From Euplotes aediculatus (Eukaryota > Ciliophora > Spirotrichea > Euplotida > Euplotidae), in assembly GCA_030463445.1 (NCBI GenBank), contig JAQGFW010010547.1:1-24557 (forward strand): DNA of 24,557 nucleotides, written 5' to 3'. Shown in pieces: positions 7,401 to 14,361 of the stretch. The notes below the pieces were generated by a model. That model saw nothing but the letters and a program-made list of their open reading frames with translations. It searched no databases and was not told where the DNA came from. Within the stretch, counting starts at the first letter, position 1, and each line of letters begins with the position of its first letter. A program made the position numbers and the translations under genes.

Positions 7401-10024
7401 CATTGGATATTGAGACGGCCGGAGCAGATGCAAAATCGGGTGCCGGATTAGTACAGCCTCTTGCAGCCATAGGCAGTTTTGCGGCGCCAGTACCATTGTT
7501 GGAAAAGATTGAATTCAGCCAGGAAGCAGGCGCACCAGTTCCAACAGATCCTGATTTTGAATTCACGATTACCGGTTCTTATTTCAGACCAACCAGCCAG
7601 GTGCTCATCCGCTCGGAGGCAATTGATGCTACTCAATATAGCATCGTGAACAGCTCTACTATTGTTGTTAAACCAGGTGCCATAGTGGGAAATCCGAAAG
7701 TGCAGGTATATACACCTCCGATTTCAGCAACAGGTACGGATGGTGGAAGTTCTGAAGCTGTTCCATTGTTATCCATTGAAAAGAAAACGATCACAATAGA
7801 AATAGTAGATACAACCAAAAAATTCGGCGAGCCGGTACCCATTGATAAATTCCGTGCCATTATATCAATTGATGGAACACCAATTGAACAATTAGGTATA
7901 ACTGCCGCATCTATCGGATTGGACAACCTGCAATTCACTACAAATGCGACCCAGTTTTCACCTATCAATTCACCTTATTTTATACGAGCGAAAATGGAAG
8001 AGCTTAATCTGGAAGATCCTGGAGATCTGGCATTGACAGAGCTATACACGTATCCGCCTACAAGTGAAGATGGAACCTTTATCGCACCAGGTACTCCGGA
8101 TGGAACATTGCGTGTAACGAAGCTGCCAGTCAAAATCGAAGTACAGGATAAAACTCTTGAGTATGGACAGAAAATTGCAGATTTCGGTTATACGTATTCG
8201 TTGATTGAAGGAACACATGTAATTCCTGCAGATCAGCAACAGGCAGTAATTAATTCGTTGAAAACGACTCACGAGCAATACCTGGTAAATGATGCCAGTG
8301 CGTTGCTGGATGGCAGTCAGTTGACAACGGATGAATTGGCCGGACTGGAAGATTTGGGCTTCCTGGTTAGTTTGCGGGGCATTGTAAGTCTGCGCGGCAT
8401 TGTGAGTTTACGAGGCATTGTTAGCGGGGTGCCACAATACGAAACAACCAAGGTACTGGATCTTGCTCCTGGCTCACTAACCCAATATCTTGGAGGAGAT
8501 CCGTCCATCACCATGGAATCGGCAGAAGGTATAGCCAACCTGCGTGGCATTGTAAGTTTAAGGGGAATTGTAAGTCTGAGAGGAATCGTTAGTTTAAGAG
8601 GCATTGTAAGCACCTTAACCAATGCTTCTGCGATTGTTTCTAATGAAGGTTCCGGAGAGGGAAATAAAAACAATATCGCAGTGATTATTGATGAAACTGA
8701 TATTGAAGAAGCAGAAGGCGTATTGGAAGAATATAGATCCATCGCGCTAATAACCGGATTAACAGCAGGAACGCATAAGATTATTCCTGCAGCCCTGTTG
8801 TCGGAAAATTATGAAGTGGTGTATGAACCGGCTAACCTTACCATCAACAAATCGAAACTAACAATTGGAGTTTCTGACAAAACCTATCCATATGGTACCG
8901 TGGACAATAATTACGATACAACTGTACAATGGTTGCAATTCGACGATCAATTGTCTGAAGTACTGTCGGGAGAACTTGGTTTTGCTATATTGGATCAAAA
9001 TCAACAACCGGTAACGGGCCTTGTACCTGGAGGTACCTTCTTCGTAATTCCATCTGGCATTGTTTTAACAGAGCCCAGCAATTACGAACTCGAATATGTG
9101 CCTGGAAAACTGACAGTAACGGCATTAACAGTGCGTGTGGATCCGGACAGCATCATCCTGAATCAGGGCGCACCTGTACCAACATACACGTACCAGTTCC
9201 GCGGACTCAGTGCGACGGATCTGCAAAATCTGCAAAACCTGGTGGTGCAGGAACCTGTATTTGGAAGTTCGTATACTTCCGGAGGAACTCCGGGTATATA
9301 TAAGATTGAAGTTCAATCACCCATGGTATTATCTGCACCTTCCAGTTTTGTTGTCATCTATGAGAAAGATTCTCTTTATGTAAATCCATTCAGCAATTCC
9401 ACTAAAAAGATAAAACCTATCTTAAAATGTGTTGAACAATTGAGAACGCCTATCAATGGCTTTAGCTACAAAGCAAATTTCGCATATGAAAATGCCAATG
9501 CCGCCGCCATTTACATTCCAATAGGAGCAGATAATTCAATCGTTGCAAGCGGGGCTTATTCCGGCCAGCAGCCTGAACTCTTCCTGCCTGGAGGTGGAAC
9601 CTTTGAAATACTGTTCGATGGCAACAAGCTCACCTGGATCGTTTATAGTTTTGAAGTGAATCAAAAAGCTTCAGCGACCAGTGAAGCCAGTTCTACTTCA
9701 TCAAAATGTAATGGAAAGGGCAAGTCAGGTGTTAATACGGAATCAGGACTTTCACTACAGGATGATTCAATCATTTTTTCAGACAGGGTTTATCCAAATC
9801 CATCCAGTCAGTATTTGACGGTTGAATTGAATACGACAGAAAAGATTGGTCCGGGTCAGTTCAGGATTTTCCATTTATCAGGCCAGCAACAAGTGCTTCC
9901 GGAACCTCAGCGGCAGTATGGAAATAAATGGCAACTAAATATTCAGCAATTACCGGCCGGTCAGTACATATTGAATGTCCAGTTGAAAAATACGAGAAAA
10001 ATATTCCGCTTTACCAAACAATAA
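4430..10024 (+). CDS. Giant secreted S53-like/subtilase-fold protease with IPT, MBG and LRGIVS repeats and T9SS type A C-terminus, 1864 aa
   Basis: A frame opens at TTG 4409, but the ATG at 4430 gives a clean signal peptide (basic MRKKDIRLHRR, hydrophobic core, ANSQ), so I start there. Residues 31-345 form a Gly/Ser/Asn-rich beta domain with a WFGTIYVPNGNV segment. Residues 349-428 resemble an Ig/PKD module. Residues ~564-1000 carry the protease fold: Asp590 (GVLSDSY), Glu643 (SDEGRAM) where subtilases have His, Asp690/Asp691 (IMVDDITF) near the oxyanion position, and Ser952 (FGTSAAAPHA). This Asp/Glu/Ser set resembles S53-like peptidases. An IPT/TIG-like domain follows (~1023-1100), then four MBG-type domains (~1118-1654, some with YGQ or YGT). 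The second MBG is split by an insert with two LRGIVS arrays. The last ~80 residues (from VYPNPSSQYLTVEL) form a T9SS type A sorting domain, so the product should cross the outer membrane and be released or anchored. Its substrate is unknown. The cyclase gene starts 24 bases downstream. Confidence 0.84.
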   Translation: MRKKDIRLHRRLQVLLAITLTLFQLPANSQTKLTDYLLFSGSLNCSSCGIEIGSANQIKSGRIGGFGVVRSTGSATINASIHTNTFIQLTNSNAVTGNLTAANKTGNSTAISLGSNAQVIGNLDADGNINIGGGSIRGTITHAPGTSYSGPTPSNGVVRQQVPDLPVLPFLPAPVEGLTPAGGTITGNSNLSPGTYGAIELSGNRTITFSRPGTYTLKHIRNSGNFNRFIFDFGTNTSGVFKLLIQGDVDLGKLAVELKGSGSAARIYAEAQGNGASSKDKQTAWTQSNGSTGSMVSQWFGTIYVPNGNVMIGSGSSISKITGAIWSGRKITIGSSVELNHVAFEACSEPPVADAGSNTTLSCAGSPTATLTARTQTPNAQFTWKNAGGTILGTNSSLTVSATGVYMLTVTDPVTGCSSTDDVLVEDNSDVCPLYQPPVTGKVEDLIGSELDFLSKNPGGGTNTQDLFLIQNEGVFVEIIVYAGKRAYVLDLLTQAGSPYGLDNLISNGSNEYIITGRIPISNLQKLNSFNEDNRRSPDEKLINFCRPVYPPVTDFGQTSSQGDSSIATNQVRAAYQLAGAGVKIGVLSDSYNTTGATPLNPPDGGPARTDVQNGDLPGPENTNFQTPVEIVKEFPYGRRSDEGRAMLQIIHDLAPAASLAFRTGFISPGDFAQGILELQSIAQCDIMVDDITFITEPFFKDGKVAQAVDQVTAAGVSYFSAAGNYGNKSYQRAFRPTAAPAGIIGDAHDFSGSGDIFQRIKLVPGTYTIVLQWQDDVYSIGPEATGTQHDFDIYLTNDNGSTLFGFNRNNIGGDPIEVMPFYTEANTFTNILIVKAGSAPNAGNTPVNLKYIIFRGEATIEEFQEGSSTIVGQANAAGAMTVAAVRYTKPTNGAIAGQISTEVFSSLGGTPVNGIVRAKPDFSAPNGVNTTVPLGTNDFDSDGFINFFGTSAAAPHAAAAAALILEASKKFVSPTALSPASLKQLMRSSALDIETAGADAKSGAGLVQPLAAIGSFAAPVPLLEKIEFSQEAGAPVPTDPDFEFTITGSYFRPTSQVLIRSEAIDATQYSIVNSSTIVVKPGAIVGNPKVQVYTPPISATGTDGGSSEAVPLLSIEKKTITIEIVDTTKKFGEPVPIDKFRAIISIDGTPIEQLGITAASIGLDNLQFTTNATQFSPINSPYFIRAKMEELNLEDPGDLALTELYTYPPTSEDGTFIAPGTPDGTLRVTKLPVKIEVQDKTLEYGQKIADFGYTYSLIEGTHVIPADQQQAVINSLKTTHEQYLVNDASALLDGSQLTTDELAGLEDLGFLVSLRGIVSLRGIVSLRGIVSGVPQYETTKVLDLAPGSLTQYLGGDPSITMESAEGIANLRGIVSLRGIVSLRGIVSLRGIVSTLTNASAIVSNEGSGEGNKNNIAVIIDETDIEEAEGVLEEYRSIALITGLTAGTHKIIPAALLSENYEVVYEPANLTINKSKLTIGVSDKTYPYGTVDNNYDTTVQWLQFDDQLSEVLSGELGFAILDQNQQPVTGLVPGGTFFVIPSGIVLTEPSNYELEYVPGKLTVTALTVRVDPDSIILNQGAPVPTYTYQFRGLSATDLQNLQNLVVQEPVFGSSYTSGGTPGIYKIEVQSPMVLSAPSSFVVIYEKDSLYVNPFSNSTKKIKPILKCVEQLRTPINGFSYKANFAYENANAAAIYIPIGADNSIVASGAYSGQQPELFLPGGGTFEILFDGNKLTWIVYSFEVNQKASATSEASSTSSKCNGKGKSGVNTESGLSLQDDSIIFSDRVYPNPSSQYLTVELNTTEKIGPGQFRIFHLSGQQQVLPEPQRQYGNKWQLNIQQLPAGQYILNVQLKNTRKIFRFTKQ
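7301..7318 (+). repeat. (GCT)6 trinucleotide run in the protease gene
   Basis: Six consecutive GCT codons encode an alanine run just after the catalytic-serine motif GTSAAAPHA. The run falls in the helix that normally follows the subtilase serine, where small residues are favoured. Its pure single-codon composition makes it a possible slippage site; changes in unit number would keep the frame. Confidence 0.8.
8372..8425 (+). repeat. LRGIVS hexapeptide array 1, three units of 18 bases
   Basis: Three perfect LRGIVS units (residues 1315-1332 of the protease-like protein) follow a half unit LVS. The DNA units differ at nearly every degenerate position: arginine is CGG, then CGC, then CGA; leucine is TTG, CTG, TTA; valine is GTA, GTG, GTT. 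The peptide is invariant although the DNA is not, so this is not a recent slippage product. Confidence 0.95.
8540..8611 (+). repeat. LRGIVS hexapeptide array 2, four units of 18 bases
   Basis: Four perfect LRGIVS units (residues 1371-1394) lie 38 residues after array 1 and are preceded by Asn. Arginine codons are CGT, AGG, AGA, AGA, so the two arrays together use all six arginine codons. Glycine is GGC or GGA, isoleucine ATT or ATC, serine AGT or AGC. The spacer between the arrays (8426-8539) has no repeat unit. Confidence 0.95.
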
Positions 10025-10048
10025 AATCATTGAAAGAAATTCAATTGC

Positions 10049-12031
10049 ATGAGAGTACACTTTAGTTTTCTGCTGCTGCCACTTCTGTTTATTTATATAC
10101 GAACAGAAGGGCAGCAGCCTACTATTGACAGCATAAAAAAATCTCTTTCGCTTCAAAAAACCGATTCAGCAAGAGTAGAGTCTTTACTGAATATCAGCAG
10201 AGAGTTCATGAGCAACTCAGCCGACTCCTCTTTTCAATATGCCAGCCAGGCTGCTCAACTCTCACGGCAATCCGGTTACAGGAATGGTGCAGCAATAGCA
10301 GTTAAAACACTCGGCAATATACGTTATGTACAGGGGAACTATGTGGAAGCCATTCAGTACTGGGAAGAATCCCAATTGCTCTATGACAGTATTGGTGATA
10401 TGACGGGTGTATCAACTGTACTGAGCAATATCGGTGTGGTGTATTATAATCAGGGAGACAAAATAAAAGCACTTGATTATTATCTGAAATCACTGAAAGT
10501 AGCAGAAGAAAACAAGTTGAAGTTGCGGGAAGCCATTGCATTGAATAATCTGGGAACTGTGTACCACGACAATCCGGAAACCCACGACAAAGCACTGGAT
10601 TATTTTATGAAAGCGCTGCCCATGTTGCTGGAATTGGGTGATATGGATGCCTATGGTACAACAGCTACTAACCTGGGTGAAATCTATACTGCACGGAACG
10701 ATGAAAAAACCGCAATGCTTTATTTTGATAAAGCATTGAAAGCATTTACAGATAGCATCAGCATGTCTTACACCCTCAATAAAATGGGCAATCTCTATTT
10801 TCAGAAAAAGGAACTTGATAAAGCTATTCAATATCACCTGCAGGCTTATAATATGACCCTGAAGCTGGATGCCAAACTCGAAATGTCGGAATCTTTATTA
10901 GGCCTGGCAGATGCTTATCGCGAACAGGGTTTTTATCCAACCGCTATCTCTTCCTATCAGCAGGCTGAAATTTTTGCAAGGGAAACCAATTCATTCAACC
11001 AGCTGGAGAAAATATACGACGGACTGGCAAAAACCTATGAGCGGAAAAAAGACTATACGAATGCATTGAAATTCCAGAACCTGTATTCAAGCATAAAGGA
11101 TTCAATCTATAACACTTCTGCAGACCAGCGCCTCTCCCGGCTGATCTTCAATTTTGAAATTGAGAAAAAAGAAAATGAAATCGATTTATTAACCCGGGAT
11201 CAGCAATTGAAAGAGCTTGAAATCAACCGGCAGAAATTAGCTAAAAATGCTTCCCTGCTTGGGTTGCTGTTTATTATAGCCATTGCGGTAATGCTTTACC
11301 GGAACTATCGGATGAAGGCCAAAACCAATGCCATCCTGGATAAAAAGAATGAAGAAATTGAAAAGCTGCTCCTGAATATTCTGCCGGCAGAAGTAGCCAA
11401 TGAATTAAAAACAGAAGGCGTAGCTACTCCTAAATATTTTGAACAGGTATCAGTTTTGTTTACCGATTTCAAAAGCTTTACCAAAATGGCGGATGTTCTT
11501 TCGCCGCAGGAGTTGCTTGCGGAACTCAATGAATGTTTTATGGCCTTTGATGATATCATTACTAAATATCAGCTGGAGAAAATAAAAACCATTGGTGATT
11601 CTTATATGTGTGCCGGAGGTATTCCCAGACCGGATCCCGATCATGTCAAAAAAATTGTAGCAGCGGCTTTTGAGATTATTCAATATATGGAAAGCTGGAA
11701 CAAGCAACGGGCAAAGAAGAATCTGGCACCCTGGGAACTTCGGGTAGGCATTCATGTTGGTCCGGTTGTGGCAGGTGTTGTGGGTAAAACAAAATACGCT
11801 TATGATATCTGGGGCAGTACCGTAAATATTGCCAGCAGAATGGAAAGTAATGGTGAACCCGGGCAGGTTAATGTATCCGAAAACATATATGAACTAATCA
11901 AAAATGAGTATCCCTGTACTTACAGGGGAAAAATTACAGCAAAAAATATTGGAGAAATTGATATGTATTTTGTTCAGCCAGCAACTCACCAAAACAAATT
12001 GGGCTTGAGCTTGGAAGCCTTCCCTTTATAG
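10049..12031 (+). CDS. TPR-repeat membrane class III adenylate cyclase, 660 aa
   Basis: This is a membrane-bound cyclase that should make cAMP from ATP. The order is a signal peptide (~1-22), TPR repeats (~30-360, several NLG-x-Y-type helices), one transmembrane helix (~401-416, LLGLLFIIAIAVML), a short coiled-coil linker with the usual LLLNILPAEVANELK, then the catalytic domain (~455-640). Metal-binding aspartates are Asp473 (FTDFKSFT) and Asp517 (TIGDSYM). Lys513 and Asp586 (YDIWGSTVN) are the adenine-selecting pair, where guanylate cyclases have Glu and Cys. Asn593 and Arg597 (NIASRM) are the transition-state residues. All key residues are present, so the enzyme looks active, probably as a dimer. 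The TPR part should face the periplasm as a sensor. The gene follows the protease gene by 24 bases and its last 46 bases overlap the convergent VWA gene. Confidence 0.88.
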   Translation: MRVHFSFLLLPLLFIYIRTEGQQPTIDSIKKSLSLQKTDSARVESLLNISREFMSNSADSSFQYASQAAQLSRQSGYRNGAAIAVKTLGNIRYVQGNYVEAIQYWEESQLLYDSIGDMTGVSTVLSNIGVVYYNQGDKIKALDYYLKSLKVAEENKLKLREAIALNNLGTVYHDNPETHDKALDYFMKALPMLLELGDMDAYGTTATNLGEIYTARNDEKTAMLYFDKALKAFTDSISMSYTLNKMGNLYFQKKELDKAIQYHLQAYNMTLKLDAKLEMSESLLGLADAYREQGFYPTAISSYQQAEIFARETNSFNQLEKIYDGLAKTYERKKDYTNALKFQNLYSSIKDSIYNTSADQRLSRLIFNFEIEKKENEIDLLTRDQQLKELEINRQKLAKNASLLGLLFIIAIAVMLYRNYRMKAKTNAILDKKNEEIEKLLLNILPAEVANELKTEGVATPKYFEQVSVLFTDFKSFTKMADVLSPQELLAELNECFMAFDDIITKYQLEKIKTIGDSYMCAGGIPRPDPDHVKKIVAAAFEIIQYMESWNKQRAKKNLAPWELRVGIHVGPVVAGVVGKTKYAYDIWGSTVNIASRMESNGEPGQVNVSENIYELIKNEYPCTYRGKITAKNIGEIDMYFVQPATHQNKLGLSLEAFPL

Positions 12032-13719
12032 TAAATCTTTTTGGCTTTCTCTACCAGAGTTATCAGTTCCTGTTGCACCAGGTCTTCCTGATTGGAAATC
12101 GGGTTGAGAATGGTCAGCACATCCTGCAGGTTGGCAGGTTTTACAAATTTTGATTCTTTGAGAACAGAGCCAAACAACGTAATGCCAGCTGCCATCCGGT
12201 AAGTTTGAGGAAGACTTTGAAATGATTTTATACGACTGTCATTTATTTCACCTGTGATCTTACGGCTAAGACTGTCATTGGGATGCTTATAACTTAATTC
12301 ATACCTGGCCAGTGCTGCCGTTGAATCAAATTTTTCCGTAGGTGTCAGTTCAAAAATAGCCATCAGCGTATGGCCAGAGCCTACCTCTCCCCCTTCCAGC
12401 AAACCATCTCCCTCACCTGATAAAGCACTGAATTTATTATCAAATCCAATCAGGCGATAGTGCTTTACATTGGTGGGCAAAAAACTTACATGTAAGAGTG
12501 CATCATCCGCCACCGAATACATGGTTTGTGTAAGTTCCTTAACGAGCACTTTTTCGGCTTCTTTTTCATTGTCCAGGTAGGCAAAATTTCCATTGCCCTT
12601 TTTTGCCAGCACTTCGAGTTTGGAATCTTTGTAATTACCCATGCCTACTCCCAAACAGGTCAGGTAAATCCCTTTCTGCCGCTGTTGCACGATCATGTGC
12701 TCCAGGGCTTCTTCAGAAGTTTGGCCCACGTTAAAATCGCCATCAGTAGCCAGCACTACCCGGTTGTTTCCATTGGGAATAAAGGTTTTTTCAGCCAGTT
12801 TGTAGGCTGCCAGTATGCCAGATTCACCCGCAGTGGAACCTCCCGGGGAGAGTTCGTCAATAGATTTGTTAATCTTCTCCTTTTCGGCGCCGGAAATGGG
12901 TTGCAGCCAAACGCCAACGGTACCTCCATATACTACAATGGAAATGGTATCGATCGGACGAAGGTTGTTCACCATCAGCTTGAAAGCAGTTTTCAGTAGC
13001 GGAAGACGGTTGGGCATATCCATCGACCCCGATACATCAATCAGGAAAACCAGGTTGCTTGGTGGCACCTGCGTCAGATCCAGTTTGCGGGCGCTCACTT
13101 TCACATAAAACAATTGATTGGCAGGTTTCCAGGGACATTCAGAAAGATTTGTTTTGATAGAAAAATCCTGTTCGCCGGCAGGCTGCTCATAGTCAAGTGC
13201 GAAATAATTAAGCATCTCCTCAATTCTGACAGCATCCGGTGGAACCGTACTGCCCATATTTAAAAACCGGCGGATATTGCTGTAAGAAGCTTTATCTGTA
13301 TTCACAGCGAAATCGATGGTTGGAAACTTCGCCGCTTCCATATAATCATTTTCCCGAAGGCTGCTATAAGTTTCTCCTCCAACAGAAAACCTGGCCAGTT
13401 CCGCAGGTTTGATATCCCGCGCGAGGGACATCAATCTTTTCTCTGCCTGGGAAGCTTTTTTGAACAGCAGCGGTAAAACCAGGGTATTTTCTTTGTTGCT
13501 CTTCAGGGGAAAAGTGCAGACCTTGTATCCATCCAGGCTCAGGGTTACGGAATCTTCCGCCTTTGCCGAGGTAATGCCAAACCCACCGGTGGCTCCGCTG
13601 TAGAAAAGGTAGCCGGTAGAATGCATAGTCATCTTTACATTCGAAAGTGGCTTCTGGGTTTCATCCCTTATTTCACCTCGAAAATAAAACTGGGCATTTG
13701 CGTACGATCCTGCCAGCAC
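11986..13719 (-). CDS. VWA-domain protein of the YfbK type with CarboxypepD_reg-like N-terminus, about 577 aa (start uncertain)
   Basis: After a short hydrophobic lead comes a small beta domain of the carboxypeptidase-regulatory-like kind (FYFRGEIRDETQKPLSNVKM). The YfbK-type N-terminal module (SYSNIRRFLNMGSTVP, EEMLNYF) follows, then a von Willebrand A domain with a full MIDAS: DVSGSMD at about residue 228, the threonine of the GGSTAG loop, and ATDGDFN at about residue 325. A DUF3520/YfbK_C-like end closes the protein. Such proteins bind partners through a metal ion; the exact job is not known. The GTG at 13719 truncates the signal peptide. In-frame codons upstream read VLKTVVAILFLVLAGSYANA-Q, so a CTG at 13747-13749 would give a complete one (LKTVVAILF...), with cleavage after ANA. 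An in-frame stop further up limits other choices. The 3' end overlaps the cyclase gene tail-to-tail (11986-12031). Confidence 0.83.
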   Translation of the reverse strand: MLAGSYANAQFYFRGEIRDETQKPLSNVKMTMHSTGYLFYSGATGGFGITSAKAEDSVTLSLDGYKVCTFPLKSNKENTLVLPLLFKKASQAEKRLMSLARDIKPAELARFSVGGETYSSLRENDYMEAAKFPTIDFAVNTDKASYSNIRRFLNMGSTVPPDAVRIEEMLNYFALDYEQPAGEQDFSIKTNLSECPWKPANQLFYVKVSARKLDLTQVPPSNLVFLIDVSGSMDMPNRLPLLKTAFKLMVNNLRPIDTISIVVYGGTVGVWLQPISGAEKEKINKSIDELSPGGSTAGESGILAAYKLAEKTFIPNGNNRVVLATDGDFNVGQTSEEALEHMIVQQRQKGIYLTCLGVGMGNYKDSKLEVLAKKGNGNFAYLDNEKEAEKVLVKELTQTMYSVADDALLHVSFLPTNVKHYRLIGFDNKFSALSGEGDGLLEGGEVGSGHTLMAIFELTPTEKFDSTAALARYELSYKHPNDSLSRKITGEINDSRIKSFQSLPQTYRMAAGITLFGSVLKESKFVKPANLQDVLTILNPISNQEDLVQQELITLVEKAKKIYYKGKASKLKPNLFW

Positions 13720-13782
13720 AAGGAATAATATGGCAACTACAGTTTTCAGGACGGCGGGAATTTCAACTCGAAATTATAATTT

Positions 13783-13822
13783 ATTAGGTTTTAGGGGTAC
13801 CGCCAGGTTGATTTAACCTAAT
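13783..13822 (-). terminator. Inverted repeat between hpt and the VWA gene, possible weak terminator
   Basis: Perfect 8-base arms (13783-13790 and 13815-13822, ATTAGGTT/AACCTAAT) flank a 24-base loop and begin inside the hpt stop codon. An AT-rich stretch follows on the - strand, but there is no clear T-run and the arms are AT-rich. It could be a weak terminator or chance; a second, shorter AGGTT/AACCT pairing competes with it. Confidence 0.25.
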
Positions 13823-14360
13823 GGTTCTCCTTTAACTGGTAAATCTCCGGAATATTGCGTCCGAGTCCATCATAATCCAGTCCATAGCCCAAAACGAACT
13901 TATCCGGGATACTGAAACCCAGGTATTTAATGGGTACCGGAAACCGTGTTGCTTCCGGTTTGTGCAATAAAACAGCCAACTCCAGGGAAGCCGGTTGCTG
14001 GTGTTGCAGCTGGGGCAGAAATTCATGTAAGGTTTTACCGGTATCCACAATATCCTCCAGAATGATGACATGCCTGTCATGAATGTCGGTATCGAGCCCG
14101 ATCGCGGTAATTACCTGTCCGGTTGATTTGGTGCCTTTATAGGAAGCGAGTTTTATAAAGCAGATTTCCGCATCAATCCGGATGGCTTTGAACAAATCCG
14201 AAGAGAACATGAATGAGCCATTAAGAATGGCGATGAAAAGGGGTTTTTTGCCTTCATAATCACGGTTGATTTCAGCAGCCAGGCGCTGTACCTGTCCATT
14301 GATTTCTTCAGCCGTCAGATAGGGCTCAAACTGTTTATCCTTAACCTGTAGAACAGACAT
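13818..14360 (-). CDS. hpt: Hypoxanthine phosphoribosyltransferase, 180 aa
   Basis: This purine-salvage enzyme joins hypoxanthine (often also guanine) to PRPP, giving IMP or GMP and pyrophosphate, in the cytoplasm. The PRPP-binding loop VIILEDIVDTGKTL lies around residues 98-111. Other family features are ILNGSFMFSSDL and the C-terminal FVLGYGLDYDGLGRNIPEIYQL. The frame is open to 14411, but a start there would overlap the preceding gene by 50 bases and add an atypical 17 residues. The ATG at 14358-14360 lies one base after the stop of the glucosaminidase gene and gives the usual family length, so I use it. The tight spacing implies co-transcription and probably translational coupling with the upstream genes. 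Confidence 0.93.
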   Translation of the reverse strand: MSVLQVKDKQFEPYLTAEEINGQVQRLAAEINRDYEGKKPLFIAILNGSFMFSSDLFKAIRIDAEICFIKLASYKGTKSTGQVITAIGLDTDIHDRHVIILEDIVDTGKTLHEFLPQLQHQQPASLELAVLLHKPEATRFPVPIKYLGFSIPDKFVLGYGLDYDGLGRNIPEIYQLKENH

Positions 14361-14361
14361 A

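Noticed and set aside
6895-7566. Reverse-strand frame of 223 residues inside the protease gene
   Set aside because: Ala/Pro-rich shadow of the protease domain; no motif, no start context, and the + strand carries the catalytic motifs.
8372-8611. Short direct repeats that could be taken for a CRISPR array or tandem DNA repeat
   Set aside because: Units are adjacent 18-mers without spacers, differ in DNA at silent sites and stay in frame; only the peptide repeats.
8317-8742. Reverse-strand frame of 141 residues with repeated LTMPRR/LTIPLK units
   Set aside because: It is the complement of the LRGIVS arrays. The + strand frame is a continuous 1864-residue protein with recognisable domains, and the silent-site variation fits coding on the + strand.
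395-12031. Pycsar- or CBASS-like antiphage system, because of cyclase plus cyclic-nucleotide-binding protein
   Set aside because: The cyclase has signal peptide, TPR sensor and transmembrane helix, unlike soluble defence cyclases; the cNMP protein has no effector domain, and the genes are in separate units without other defence genes.
12526-12999. + strand frame of 157 residues opposite the VWA gene
   Set aside because: Antisense shadow of the VWA domain coding region; no family resemblance and no start context.
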